A DNA stretch of 64,000 bases from Liolophura sinensis (GCF_032854445.1 NC_088300.1:15133570-15197569), one strand, 5' to 3'; positions 12,790 to 42,505 are shown, numbered from the stretch's first letter. Program-made: numbers and translations. The notes: generated by a model from the letters alone, not told the origin.

Positions 12790-13500
12790 CTGAAAACTAT
12801 ACCAAGTAGCAGTGTGGTAAAGATGGTTTAAGCTTATCAGTAAAATTCAAAATGGCTGTTAAATCATGTGATTATCCAAACAGCAATTTCACGAGCTGAT
12901 TGTGATTAATAATAACAATTTTTTTCAAAGCATTTTAATAACAAAACTATCAGTCTTAGCTGTGTGGTCCTACCGGTTAAAACTGAAGATTTATGGTTGA
13001 TTATCTATTGACCAGTTTTCAGCTTCATAGCTATTACGGTGTCCATTTACATGAAATTTGAAAAATGAAACTGAAATGAGCTATTATTGCAATTTAAAGA
13101 AAAAATATACATCTATAGGAAAAAACTAAAACCACTGCTGTATTCAGCAGTTCAAACTACATCTAACTACTGTTTTGTTTTTTCAAAATTCATCCACAGG
13201 TCATCACGTGACTAAAACGACCAATAGCCAGCTTCCACATTTCTCAACCGATTTGCATTACATTTTCAATCCTCGTACCCCCAGTAGTTTTATACATGCA
13301 TATCAATTTTACGTGCAATCTGATCATCCATACTGCTCCAATATGGCGGAAAAGTCACAGGTGGGGTAAAGTTTTATACTCCAGCAGGTAACCCAAGCAA
13401 TTTGGTAATGAACATGTGTAGAAAGTTTACAGCTGTGACACGCAGTTTTCACAAAAAAAAAAACAGATGTCAGAAGAGAAGAGAAATAATCATAGCAATA
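12790..13500 (-). repeat. repeat family D, copy 1 (reverse)
   Basis: The reverse complement matches 26150-26895 block by block. Shared stretches include CTAAACATGTTCATTAC, CACGTGATGACCTGTGG, CTATGAAGCTGAAAACTGGT and TGACCAAAAAAA. Identity is roughly 75%. No ORF is conserved between the copies, so this is a non-coding dispersed repeat. Confidence 0.75.
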
Positions 13501-14270
13501 ACTATAGACTAATAAATAATAAATTACTGAAAAGATTAAATTCAGGATTTAAATTCAGCCTATATATGTACATGGGATTTCGCTATTATTAAATATTTAT
13601 ATATTTGTCAAAGACATATTTTATGTTTAATTTACTTTGTAGAAATAGGACACTACAAAAAAAATTCTAGCTGATAATTATAGAACTGTGGATTCACTTA
13701 TTGTGACCACATACGTCTCTGGCCACAATGTAGGGGTTACTGTGCGAATTTAAATACGTCCATTATTTCTTCTTTTTTTTTTATTGTCTTCAGACAATTT
13801 ATATGCACATCAAGTTATGTAAGTGGACGTGAAAAAGCAGTTAAAGTATGATATGTGTATGTAAATTCTAACTTTTAAATTGTGCCTGTGAATAGATTTT
13901 TAAAATAATTACACCTCCATATTTTTCAACTGATAAATAAATATTTGTCACGGTGTCCTCTACTTTGGACTTGTAATACGCTAACTAACAGATGGTTGGT
14001 ATCTTTGTCAATTAAGTATGACATGCATGCACGTCAGTTCGTGAATCTCCGTCAGCTCCCGAAGGCCATACATGCGGGATCGCCGGGTTTAATGATGGAG
14101 TCGATAGATTTTGGACATTTTCGTGGTATTCACGCGGAATTGCGCTTAATGCGCTGAGATTAGAAAAGATATGTGTCTAGTGGGAACAGGTGGGATAACA
14201 ATCGAGAAACAAAGGATTTTTTTTTATTGCCGTTTTGTGTTTTCTTGCCAGCTGTGTTTAGCGCCTGTCC

Positions 14271-14294
14271 ATATATATATATATATATATATAG
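14271..14294. repeat. (TA)12 microsatellite
   Basis: A pure AT/TA run abutting the right arm of the 11707-14270 element. It may have seeded from a TA-rich target site. Confidence 0.9.
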
Positions 14295-14316
14295 TGTGTG
14301 AATGACTTATGAAGGA

Positions 14317-14678
14317 GTGAGTGAGTGCTTGGGGTTTAACGTCGTACTCAACAATTTTTCAGTCATATGACGACGAAGGAATCATTAGGGTGCATGCACG
14401 TGTAATGTGCCTCCTTGTTGCAGGACGGATTTCCACCGCTCTTTTATTTAGTGCTGCATCACTGAGACGACTTACCGAAGGCAATTAAGCTGCCCCGCCC
14501 GAGCCATTATACTGATACGGGTCAAACAGTCGTTGCACTATCCCCTTCATGCTGAACGCCAAGCGAGGAAGTTACAACTTCCTCTTTTAAAGTCTTAGGT
14601 GTGACTCGACCAAGGATTGATCCTGGATCTACCGGTCCCGAAGCGGACGCTCTACCAACTGTGCTATCCGGTCCGGTA
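14317..14678 (-). mobile_element. SINE family B, full length with target duplication
   Basis: Complete reverse copy. The tail GTGAGTGAGTGCTTGGGG is on the left and the tRNA-like head, with an A box complementary to TAGCACAGTTGG, is on the right. It is flanked by a perfect 12-bp duplication ACTTATGAAGGA at 14305-14316 and 14679-14690, which fixes the ends. Confidence 0.95.
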
Positions 14679-14690
14679 ACTTATGAAGGA

Positions 14691-15529
14691 AGGTACACAT
14701 GTATCTACACATGCAGTGTGTACACGACACACTACAATGTGTACACTGTTCTCAACTTTATGTACACATAGTACACATCTGTATGTGATACATGTAGGCC
14801 TACACAGTTGTGTGTACCACTGTATTTTTTGCCATTGCGGCAAAACATACACATCCACATAATCATTTCTGTGTATCATGACTACACATATTATGGTATA
14901 CACTATTGTATATCACTTGTCCTTCAGCTTATATTTTATAAATAACTTATTCATTTTAAGCAAAAGCTGCGTGACTATACCCTTGCTAATGTTTTAATTG
15001 GCATGCTGGGATAAATGTTAATTTATGTTCCACAGAAAATTGTATCTCGCTATATAATACTCTATAGTACTCACTTTGTTCATAAGCCAACAAGTATGAA
15101 ACATACATTCCTGTCATTCATATAAGGTGAAGTGCAGTCATTTTTTGTAGTAATGCTAGCCAAGTGATATACAGAAGACTGATATATAATTAATACACAG
15201 TTTTTAACATTAGTTGTCTGATTATTGCTGGTCACCATATTCAAGAATTTATGGTTACACCTTAGCCATAAGCTTTATGGGTGTCTGGAGTAAGCCACAA
15301 ACCTTTGGTAAGTCGATAATGAACTTTCCCATGTGTGGTGTGGACATGTGCACATACACCTTATTGATGGAAGACCTGCCCTGTTCAACAAATATTACAT
15401 TGTACAAATGGATCCACAAGCAACACCCACCCCACAAACATCGAGAGTAGGGAAATGTTAAGAGTAAATTAGTGTTTATGAGCAAGTGTTGTAATAAGAT
15501 AAAATTAAGTCCTTTAAATAAAGGGCCGG
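14691..15529. other. intergenic, no gene seen
   Basis: 14695-14910 is rich in GTACACA/TGTGTAC words and looks like a decayed simple repeat. The rest is AT-rich with no supported coding sequence. Confidence 0.5.
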
Positions 15530-15812
15530 CGAAGCAGGAAAGTAGAGTTGGTTAACCACAATACTGACCACGAGGCACGCAAAGTCTGAGTTCAATCCTG
15601 GCCTAGATTCTCCTGGGCCCAGGATCACAAAACTATCGTGGGCTGGATGGTTATAAAGATATAAAATGCACTTAGCTCGTCGCTACTAAACACTAAGTAT
15701 GCTTCATAAAACTGACCCCAGTTTGCGCTGCCTTCACCATCAAAGCTGACCACCATGGTGTATGTGAAAATTTCTAGAGTAAGGCATTAAACACCTATCA
15801 ACAAAACAATCA
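15530..15812 (+). mobile_element. probable third SINE (family C-like head, short tail)
   Basis: Starts GGGCCGGCGAAGCAGGAAAG with a tRNA-promoter-like B box (GAGTTCAATCCTGG). It ends AAGGCATTAAACACCTATCA followed by CAACAAAACAA. A MITE-like segment with weak inverted ends (GGGCCCAGGATCACAAAAC ... AAAACTGACCCCAG) sits at 15616-15722. I did not find a target duplication. Confidence 0.5.
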
Positions 15813-15914
15813 GGAGTTATAAAGCTGGGGTTGCTGTCCTCTGTTGTTGACATGCTTCTCTGATGCTCACTGTGTAAAGCAGATTCTTCAATGAACTGAC
15901 GTCCTTCCCTCGAT

Positions 15915-16161
15915 TTTTTTTTTTTTTTTGATTGGTGTTTTACGCCGTACTCAAGAATATTTCACTCATACGACGGTGGTCAGCATTATGGTGGGTGGAA
16001 ACCGGGCAGAGCCTGGGGGAAACCCACGACCATCCGCAGGTTGCTGCAGACCTTCTCACGTACGGCCGCCAGCATGAGCTGGACTTGAACTCACAGCGAC
16101 CGCATTGGTGAGAGACTCCTGGGTCATTACGCTGCGCTAGCGCTTTAACCACGGAGGCCCC
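15915..16161 (-). mobile_element. SINE family A, full length with target duplication
   Basis: Complete reverse copy from the poly(T) tail complement to the tRNA head (GCGCTAGCGCTTTAACCACG). A perfect 13-bp duplication TCCTTCCCTCGAT flanks it at 15902-15914 and 16162-16174. Confidence 0.95.
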
Positions 16162-16174
16162 TCCTTCCCTCGAT

Positions 16175-17460
16175 CACCTGATGTATACAGCAACCCAAGC
16201 TTTACAACTCCCCAGTGCCTGTCTAGTCCATCAATTCGTTCACAACAATCCATCATTCGTGGCTTTAAACATCATTTCATTGATATCACTATCTCTCTAA
16301 CAAATCTGTTTTTATCCCTATACGTACTTATACTGCTGCCTCACTGAAATGTCATGTAGATGACACAAGACAACACACCCCACCCAGTCACTGTGCAGAG
16401 ACCAAGAAGACCAGTACTTGTCTAATACTGAAGTTAGTCTTACTACCCGTGCAGCAAAGAATTATGGTTAAGTCTGAAAGGTTTTAGGTGTGAACAGATC
16501 AAGGTTTAATATCAGTATACATCCAGATTTGCTCTGCTAGGGAAAAGCTCACCCTTCACACGAACATAAAAGGCATATGCTTCTACATCTATCATTCAGA
16601 TGGGCAAGTTGGTGTATCATGTGATCTGCATTGCCCTCTTTCATCTCTCTTCATATAAAGCTTCGGGTAGCTGGGATTTTCTAAGGAAACCAAACAAGTA
16701 CACAATGACATTGTCTTTGAGGATTGCGCTTTGCTCATTGCAGAAAAACTGGTAACTACTTGAGAATCAGCGGTATTGAAAACATGAACATGTTGCTGAA
16801 ACTGCAACCATCCATTAAAAAATTGGCTTAAACTATTCCTCAAAATGGATATTTGCAGATTTCGGAATCAATATGTTCTTGAGTATCAGAGGATGATATA
16901 AAACTATTCTTTTTTTTTTCTTTTTTGTTTTCTTTGAATCTCATGACCATTACTAGTACGCGAGAGAATTTCACTTTAGCTAAACTAAACAGTATTAATT
17001 TATTCTGGAAGAATTACAGAGTACAAGCAAAGAAAGCATCATCACAAGTACAGCTGGGGAGTTGAACACACTGTCCTACAGCAATTTCTGCTTTCATATT
17101 TACCGTTAATTAAAATCTGTTTATTTCATTGTTGAAAAGCTATCCCATCAACTCTCTTTTATGGTGGTAAAAAAAAATGCCTTGAAACATGGTTTTCAGA
17201 TGAAAACCAATCCGTTGGAAACAGCTTGAAGAAACTGCGTCGAGAAGCTCTCATTATACTAAAGCCAAATTTTATCTCATTTTAACACAAGTCAACTACT
17301 CTCAGGTGGGTACACATTCATGAAAATCTAAAGAAAACTACCGATACATAAAACATGTATATCTACTCTTATTTCATTAAATTCCAGCTTCTAACTTCAT
17401 ACAGCAACAGATATTTGGAAATCATAAAATTAAGAATTCTTCACCAGTAAGACGACCATC
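16175..17460. other. intergenic, no gene seen
   Basis: AT-rich DNA downstream of YY1. The short ORFs lack splice or homology support. Confidence 0.45.
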
Positions 17461-17700
17461 AGGTTCATGAACGAAGGAAACCGGAGTGCACCGAGTATAT
17501 TTTCACCTCCCAGTTTTTAACTGATGCTTTACCGCAGTGGTCCAGACTTTTCCCCATGGATGACCTTCGCTTGAAACATGTACCTGTCAAACCGCAGCCA
17601 ACACAGCACTGCATTTGAACAAGCAACCTCATTGGCCTACGGCCCCACAACCACAAAGAACCAGCATTAATTACCTGAGCCACTGAATCCCCCTCCAGAG
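17461..17700 (-). mobile_element. possible tRNA-derived SINE
   Basis: On the minus strand it begins GGGGGATTCAGTGGCTCAGG, with an A-box-like TTCAGTGGCTCAGG and a B-box-like GTTCAAATGCAG about 60 bases on. No second copy is seen in the window, so the call rests on the promoter-like boxes only. Confidence 0.35.
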
Positions 17701-18324
17701 TAAAACTTCACAATCACAGTTGATCTACTTATAACAAGCTTGAGCTGGATTTGAGCCTGGGACATCACTGGTCATGAACTAAATGGTTGCTGCAAGAATT
17801 TAAAGGTTGGTTATTTGCTTAGTGTATACATCACAGTCAGCATTATTTTGGCCATTTAAAGATGCCATCTCCTAAGGGCAGTGCTTATAGTCATGTATTT
17901 AAACAGCTTCATCTTTCAAAGACCCATGGCCCATAAACAGGAGTCACTATCAACCCATCATTCGCAGATTCTGATCAATCCCCACCCCCCACCCAAAGTC
18001 AATAAAACATTATTAGCAGTCTTAAAACAAGTTTAAACTTGAGAGGTCACTGTGAACCAAACCAGAGCAGATATTCGATTTCTTACTTCATGCAAACAAG
18101 ATTTGAAACCTGCCTTTGAGCATGAGAAAACCACATTTTCTAATTCTGAACAGGCAACCATTTTTTTAAACAAGAATGTTACTTTTGACAAGTAATGGTA
18201 CTTTTATATCCGTATCATAGCAATTTCAAAAAAACAAAAAAAAAGGAAATAAATAAATAAAATAATAAAGAAACAACTCATACACTCATACATGTGTACT
18301 TTGTACGTAAGATCTGCTTAGAAC

Positions 18325-18330
18325 TTTATT
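18325..18330 (-). terminator. YY1 candidate poly(A) signal
   Basis: The minus strand reads AATAAA in ACTTTCAATAAAGTTC. It lies about 575 bases after the stop codon at 18905 of the proposed spliced YY1 end, a normal 3'UTR length. Confidence 0.45.
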
Positions 18331-18904
18331 GAAAGTTTATTTTCTGATAAAGTACTCGTTGATTGGTAGCAATGCCACTGCTTGTTGAACGGTTGTGTGT
18401 CTTGTTGAGAGACACCTTCAGTTCCCATTCTTCTGTGAAGGGCTGTAGCCTGTAAAATAGTTCCATGATCAGTCATGGACTAGTCGGACTATTTTCCTTC
18501 CGGAAGAGCCCTTGCTGTGATACCGGTAAACATGGAGTTTCACGGAGAGCCCACTCTGAGGCCCTAGTATGAAGCGCAGTTCAGACTGAACAAAATTCGC
18601 ATGTCACAATAACAAAATAATTGTTGACATCACATAGCCTCACAGACACTCATTATCTGAGAAAAGCCAAAGTCGATGCTTTCAGCACTCTATACACAAC
18701 CACTTCACATCCTGAAGTAGACATTTTGGTCCAATGAAGTCAAATTTAAATAATATTCCAAGGAATCTGAGTGTCTGTTCACTCCAACAAAACAGAGAGC
18801 CACATCTGGCATAATTTACAGTATGTACAGCCATTGTGAGAAGTGGAGTGAAGAAGTATGTACAATACATCTGGCACTTGTCTCAGGACACTGCACAAGT
18901 CTTC

Positions 18905-35877
<16,973 letters not shown>

Positions 35878-38800
35878 ATGGGTGGAAGTGTTTCAAGGAC
35901 GGATTTTGAGTGGGTATATACGGAGGAGCCTCACGCGACAAGGCGAAAGCAAATTTTAGGTAAGGGAGTAGATTATTGGATTGAGACAGTCCCAAATTTG
36001 GTTGATCAGCATTAAGTAGATGCGACATGATTTGTAAGAAATGTCGGCTTCTAGTCGGGATCGATGAAGAGACAGAACCGCCATGTTATGGCATTCCGAG
36101 TATCGCGTAGTCAGCGTGGGGAAAACACGTTACATAAACACCGGTAGCGTGAATCGTTCGATTATTCGCTCCGCCCACGGTGACGGTCGTTTGAGTGGTC
36201 CAGTCGTCAGTTCTGCAATCGTAATGACCTTAGTAACGACAGCCTCCCCGGGATATATTTGATTATTGAATCTAATAAGTTTATCAAATAGAAACACTGT
36301 GTTTTGAATATCTGTATGGACATAAGTTACTATATTTTGACATAGGCTCACAATCCATTTAATCCACCGGCCCCGATAGCACAGTTGGTGGAGCGTCCGC
36401 TTCGTGAGCGGTAGATCCAGATCAGTTCAGCATTAAAGGGACAGTGCAACGACTGGTTGGGACTCGGGGCGGCATACTTGCCTTTGGTAAGGCATCTCAG
36501 TGAAGCAGCACTAGATAAAAGAGCGGTGTAAATCCATCCTACAACAAGGAGGCACATTACATGCACTCAAAGGATTCCTTCATTGTCATGTGACTGAAAA
36601 ATTGTTAAGTATGACGTTAAACCCCAAGCACTCACTCACTCACTCACTTAATCCATGGACGTTTTGATACTTGTGTGTAGTCCTACATTATTAAATGCCA
36701 GTTGTTGAACAAGTGAATATAATCAGGAACCAGTGGTTAAGCAAGTTTTGTTTTTGCACCGATGGTTGACAGTTGCTGTCTTCCCAGATGTAGTGCTCAT
36801 GAGCGTTTCACATCAGCTTTTCTGTTATAATTTTAAAAAGAGTCCCATATTATTATTCATGATGTCTTTGTTGTGTACATGTATTTCGAATCAAATGCAA
36901 CATAAAAATGAGGATTAAACTTAACTGTCATTGACTTTAGCATTTAGTTGTCTGCACAAGATTTTACCCCAGTTGACCTAGGTGCAGCAATATGTGGGTC
37001 AAATTTTTTTTTTACCCGGTATCTACCCCACAAGTTCGTGTCAAAATGTCAGTATGTGAGCTTAGAATTGTGTTCATTGCATGGTGAGGTGACATGAAAT
37101 AATATTGTACCCTGTGATAGTAACTGCCCTGAAATCCTGAAACAATTTGACTACAAAGTGCTTGTATTAGGAGCATTATCTGATCTAGATCATATCATAA
37201 TTTCTGTGAAGTTCATATTCCCCCTACCCAGGTTGTCCAATAGAAAACAGTTACCAGCTACCTGCAGCCTGCTACTTTTGGGGAAAAAATGGGCATGTAG
37301 CTGCTGATTTTGACCAGATTTTGTATTTTCCTTCATCTAATTCGCTCTTTGGTAGCTAGCCAATTTTCCAGGTAACCTTGTAGTAAAAAAGATAACAAAA
37401 GCTCTCCCTACCTGTACAGTATAGTTGCAGATTTCTAAAATTATTATTATTTGGTTTGTTCTCCTGGCCTTGCTCAAGTATAGATTTGTGGTAAATAATC
37501 CCTAAATATGAACTGTAAAGGATTTTTATCAGGAACTGAAAGTTACCAGTAAGTATATAGCGATGATTGTCTTCAGCATGATACTTTAGTGGCTACAGCA
37601 CCTTGACAGCATGGACACAGTATATGTACACACACCTAATGAGTCCTCATCATCATATGACTGAAAAATTGTTGAGTACGACGTTGTACCGCAAGCATTC
37701 ATTCTTAAGTATTGCGCGAAAGACCAATCAAATTAATAAATAAATCCATAAACCTGACAAAATGGATACAGTTGATCTGTTTTGACATCTACAGAAAACT
37801 TTTTCTTTCTATTTTTAGGCAATTGAATGCTTGCATGGTGACAAGTTGATAGCCTTAAAGTTTCAACAGTTTCTTCCCACCAAAATGTGTGCCATCGTCA
37901 TAGAAGTGAAATATTCTTGATTACAGCATAAGACATCAATCAAATAAGTAAATAGATGTACATCATCAAAATTCCAGCACTGTTATCTACATTATCTAAC
38001 TCAACATCGCTTACATCTTACCTTTGCAGAAAAGCACCCAGAGGTGAAAAAGTTGATGGGCCCTGACAGCAATATGAAATATTATGTGGTGGTCTTGGTG
38101 ACAGTGAATATCTGGCTGGCCTGCATGGTACGAGATGCCTCCTGGCCCGTGGTCTTTTTGTTGAGTTATGTTGTGGGAGGTGTCATTAACCATGCTCTGA
38201 CATTAGCCATTCATGAAATTGCCCATAATCTGGCTTTTGGACACACTCGCCCATTGGCTAACCGAGCACTGGGTATGTTTGCTAATCTGCCGATAGGTGT
38301 GCCAATGTCTATATCATTCAGAAAGTACCATCTGGAGCACCATAAGTTCCAGGGCGATGACCTGATGGATGTGGACATACCGTCTCGCCTTGAAGGGGTC
38401 CTCTTCATCAATACGCTTTCAAAGCTTGTCTGGGTTATACTCCAGCCTTTTTTCTATAGCTTAAGACCCTTGTTTGTAAATCCCAAACCTTTATCTGGAC
38501 TGGAAGCTATCAATGTGGCCATCCAGGTTAGCTTTAACTACATCATCTGCTCTACTTTGGGCGTGAAATCCATGGTCTTCTTGCTGGGAGGAACTTTGCT
38601 GGCCATGGGACTACATCCTGTAGCTGGCCACTTCATTTCTGAGCACTATGTGTTTGTCAAGGGATACGAGACCTACTCCTACTATGGCCTCCTCAACTGG
38701 GTCACCTTCAATGTGGGGTACCACAACGAACACCATGATTTCCCCAATATTCCAGGCTCCAGATTGGCACAGGTAAGTCACATACATTTAGAAGTATCAT

Positions 38801-39494
38801 GTATTTGATTCATTATGTGTCAAATCTGAAAATCAGTGCATAAGTTTAATAGCTCCTTCCTTCAGAGTGTAAGATTAGCAAAACTGTTATGTACTACATC
38901 AGTGGAGAAATAAGTGACCAGATTTGCGAATGTTAAGTATAAACCTATGACCAGAAACTTGGACTTTCAGTTTTGCCCCAAAGAATGTCACCAATGTTTT
39001 TGGATGTTCTGTGATCCTCCCATACATGTACAATGTATATGTGTGTATTTGTCTTAATTAGTATTCATGTAGATGTTGCTGAAGACCAGCCAGGCTTTGG
39101 AAGCTGAGATTACGTCATTTCAATTTTTTTTTTTTTTCTGGTGTGAGATGAACGTTATATTTCCTCCTGTTTTTAAGTTTATGACAAATGATGATTGATA
39201 AACTGTGAAATCAAGAGTTTAGCTGAAAGTGTCTGGTTTTGTCATTTTCAGGTGAGTAAAATTGCCCCTGAGTTTTATGAGGATCTTCCATACCACACCT
39301 CCTGGACCAAAGTCATCTGGGACTTCATAACTGACCCTGACATCGGGCCATATGCTCGAGTCAAGAGGAGGACTGGAGATGGCAAGAATGTTCCCATTGA
39401 TTCAAGTGGGATGATGAAGGGTGGATGTTCTGTAGACACAGATCAGAATAGACACCATGCAATACCAAACCAGAAGGGTGCGAGGGCACTTTGA
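35878..39494 (+). CDS. DEGS1: sphingolipid delta(4)-desaturase, complete, 3 exons
   Basis: ER membrane enzyme that introduces the 4,5-trans double bond of dihydroceramide in ceramide synthesis. Exons 35878-35959, 38030-38772 and 39252-39494, all GT..AG with matching phases, give 355 residues. The start MGGSVSRTDFEWVYT aligns with human MGSRVSREDFEWVYT and keeps an N-myristoylation signal. The three iron-binding histidine boxes are HEIAH (89-93), HLEHH (128-132) and HNEHH (259-263). Hydrophobic segments flank the boxes as in the family. The C-terminus is about 30 residues longer than human (323 aa) and holds a basic patch KRRTGDGK and a hydrophilic tail. The gene is divergent from YY1. DEGS1 versus DEGS2 is judged by overall likeness. 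Confidence 0.95.
36077..36087 (+). promoter_or_regulatory. YY1-type core in DEGS1 intron 1
   Basis: ACCGCCATGTT is a good match to the YY1 consensus and lies about 120 bases after the first DEGS1 exon. It is a single site, so it may be chance. Confidence 0.35.
36367..36648 (+). mobile_element. SINE family B, forward, target duplication
   Basis: Head CCGGCCCCGATAGCACAGTT with a good A box, tail ending in CACTCACTCACTCACT. An 8-bp duplication TTAATCCA occurs at 36359-36366 and 36647-36654. It lies in DEGS1 intron 1 and lacks some internal sequence. Confidence 0.9.
37641..37704 (+). mobile_element. SINE family B tail fragment
   Basis: CATATGACTGAAAAATTGTT then GAGTACGACGTTGTACCGCA and AGCATTCATTC. 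Only the 3' end, in DEGS1 intron 1. Confidence 0.8.
37866..37955 (+). mobile_element. SINE family A tail fragment
   Basis: CATAGAAGTGAAATATTCTT, then a decayed GTACGGCGTAAAACACC block and CAATCAAATAAGTAAATAG. It lies about 75 bases before the exon 2 acceptor of DEGS1. Confidence 0.8.
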
Positions 39495-39898
39495 TTCTGT
39501 TGGACTTCATTCTGTCATGATATCTTAGCTAATTTTGTATGATCCGTATGGTCCTTGCCCTTCTGTGTGTGTTGATGAGGTACTGGCTGTACTTTTAACC
39601 TTGTTGTCAGCTTTCCTGTGTGAAATTGTTTGTGTTTCTTGCCATACCAGCCAGAATAACTAAGCTGCTGAGAAGGTTTGTGTAACAGCAGCTCATTCTC
39701 TTGTTTATTGTTCTGCTTCATGATATGATCAGAACACTGATGTATGACATGTGTATGTATATGTATGTATATCAGTTTCTAGCCAGAATCTGTATTCAGT
39801 CTCCCCTTACTCTTTGTTTGTGTATTTAATATGGTCTCATTAACTTCATTTCTTTATTGACAAATTAGTACATTATTAGGCATAACATGATGGAAAAG

Positions 39899-39904
39899 AA
39901 TAAA
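39899..39904 (+). terminator. DEGS1 candidate poly(A) signal
   Basis: AATAAA lies 405 bases after the DEGS1 stop codon. Another AATAAA at 41911-41916 would give a much longer 3'UTR. Which is used cannot be told. Confidence 0.45.
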
Positions 39905-41142
39905 TTCCCTCTCGCACCACCATGTTTTGTAAATCAAATATTACCAAATTGACGGGAAAAAAAAGATCTACCTTACATTGTTTCAAACAACGAATATTGT
40001 TAATAATGTTTATACATTAAAATCAAGGCTAGGATGGTGTTCATCTATGTGAAAAAACATGAGACAAACAAGAATAGGGATATTCTTGTGTACACTGCAT
40101 AAGTTTGACACTAGTGGAGCCAGGTCAAGAAATCCTGTTCATAGTTTGAACAGTAACTCTATATTTCCTGACATATTACAGGCAGGTGAGCAATTAAAGT
40201 AGTTACACTTACACGATTTTAATATTGTACTTCAAAGATCATGATACTACGTCATTTGGATTAATTAAGGCAATGATGTCCTTGCATATTATTGGCATGT
40301 TGACCAGTAAGGTTAATGTGTATAGTGAAGACATGGTTTGATCGAAGGATGGCATATGGATCTATAAAACAATAGGATTTTTACATGTATGTACCCCTGG
40401 CTGCCATCAAAAACTAAAAAGTTCAAAGCGAGAAAGAATAGATGGTCAAAGCCAGCAGAAAATTTTATACAAACTACATAATCCAAAATGGCCCTGTGGC
40501 ATGAACAATAGACGCATTTCCTTAAAAATTTGAAAACCACTGTGGCAAGCTGCATTTCAGCAGCCCTTGTTATTTTTGACAGAAGATGTAGCCCAAGAGA
40601 AGTGAAATCATGTGTCAAACTTAGCAGTGACACGACATGCCCTGTTAACCTACAAACACCTGTAAGGTAAGGCACCTTAGAGCACAGAGAACATTCAGCT
40701 ATAGATTTCTTGTGGGATGAGGCATTCAGTTTGTTGGCTAGGTACAGCTATGATAAATGCATTGAGCTTTGAAAACCGTCAGTGCATATTTAAACTTCAT
40801 GTTTGTGCTTTCACTGTTTTTCTGCTACTTTTCATCTAACTTTCTCTTTCCAGTTCTTAAACGGTTTTTTTCTTAATTGTGATATACGCTTTGACAGTCA
40901 CAGGGAAATTTTGTATATGTGTATGGATAGTAGGGTACCACGTGTTATGACGTCATAGTGACGTCAGTCGTCATGTAGAAAGGTATTAATACACCAGAAA
41001 GAAGTCCATTATATACATGTTATCTCATAAACCTTGGCCAGGGATAGGTGAAGATACCAAAAATAACATAGGGGAATGCTTTAGCCATCCTGGGCGTACA
41101 TATTAAACATTAATGACCAAAGGTTGTACTGTTTTTTCCTTT

Positions 41143-41173
<31 letters not shown>

Positions 41174-42393
41174 TCTCAATAATACTCATGGAGTATCTGT
41201 TTTCATCAGTATTTCTCCTGTTTTTGAGCCTTTTGTTTTACGTGCATGTGAAAAAATTGTTTGAGAGCTACCGGTTACATTTTTCTGGAGTGTTTTTGGT
41301 TTGTTCCACACGTATACATACGTTCGAATTTTAATAGATTTTCAGTTGTCATTGTTATCTTTGTGGAGGTTAGCATGATGGAGTATCCAGTAATGTTTAA
41401 GAATGGTACATTGTAAGTAATGGAATGGATTATGCTCTCAGTCACATTTTGACGTTCACAGGGTGGTCTATCACGGAGTGCCTGGACAGGAAACCAGATA
41501 GCCCTATGCCTGGGACTGTATATTATAGTCACGGCCTATACTTAGGATGAAAATAATTTTAAAAGGTGACTCTAGGTCCTTTTGAAGAATTTCACAAACA
41601 AGGGAGTTTTCATAGCTTTTGTATGCTGGTAAGACTCCTTATATGTTCAACCAAGAGTCATCTAGTGGTTCACTACTACCAGGCTGATGGCACAGTGAAA
41701 TGTAGGGCAGAACGATCACGGCATCATCACACAGGTATTCAGTCTTCCAGGCGTTTTGTAATAACTGATCAGTGTGCAATATGTAGCACCCAGTGACTGC
41801 CTCTCAGGCTGCTATGTGTACCCTACTGTATTTAAATTAAGTACTGGCATTATTGCCGTATGATCGAATGTACATATTTAACTGTTGCTTTTTACCGATT
41901 TTCAATGTTGAATAAAATATGCATGGCTTTTGTCCGGAGGATTGTGGTTTCGTGTTCACTTATTCTGAGGGCACTAAAATGCTGAGGTTTCTATTATATT
42001 TCTGCGTTCTCCGTTCCTGAAGGTGATCTATGTTAGATTCATGGTGGGTCATACGTAAGACCATACATGTAGCCTTACGATGGCTTAGCTACCGCGCTAC
42101 TTGATGTAAGCATTGTTCTGTTCTGTTGCCATATGTGACATCTTTTCTGGTGGCTTTAGTATGGTGTTCTGCGTATCCTGAATATATCGGCATTTGCAGG
42201 TTGGCATGCAATCAGGAAACAACTTTAACTGTAAAAAAGAAAAACAAATTTAGTAGTGTAAGTTTGCTATGTTTATGACATAACACGTGGAATGGTACAG
42301 GTCTACATATTGAATGTATTCCACATAATGATGCCCTGTTAACTTAAAATGAAATTGTAATGAGAAGAGTGTCAACAATCCGCGAATGATCTT
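39905..42393. other. DEGS1 downstream region
   Basis: Possibly a long 3'UTR up to AATAAA at 41911-41916, otherwise intergenic. It includes a long poly(T) tract at about 41141-41172. No coding exon is supported. Confidence 0.4.
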
Positions 42394-42505
42394 CAGTCCC
42401 CCAGGCTCTGCATGGTTTCCACCTCATCATAATGCTAGCTAGCTGTCGTCTTATAAGTGAAATATTGTTAAATACGCCGTAAAACAACGGTCAAATAAAT
42501 GAAAA
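42394..42505 (+). mobile_element. SINE family A, 5'-truncated
   Basis: CAGGCTCTGCATGGTTTCCA, a CATAATGCTAG block and GTGAAATATTGTTAAATACG, then TCAAATAAATGAAA. The body is diverged. Confidence 0.8.

Larger units (their letters stand above)
11707..14270. mobile_element. 2.56-kb element with about 300-bp terminal inverted repeats
   Basis: The left arm (11707 to about 12010) is matched by the reverse complement of the right arm (about 13960-14270). Shared blocks include TTGGCAAGAAA, CACTAGACACATAT, TTCCGCGTGAAT, GACGGAGATTCACGAACTG and GATACCAA. The arms are roughly 75-80% alike, so the element is old. Inside lie a tandem dimer of repeat family C (12075-12750) and a reverse copy of repeat family D (12790-13500). 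No transposase ORF is visible. Long arms with internal tandem repeats fit a foldback or Mutator-like non-autonomous DNA transposon, but the superfamily is not settled. The flanks are (TA)-rich, which hides any target duplication. Confidence 0.7.

Noticed and set aside
14695-14910. Possible coding exon rich in Val/His/Cys
   Set aside because: Built from GTACACA/TGTGTAC words of a decayed simple repeat.
38011-38411. Minus-strand ORFs over DEGS1 exon 2
   Set aside because: Shadow frames opposite the well-supported desaturase exon.
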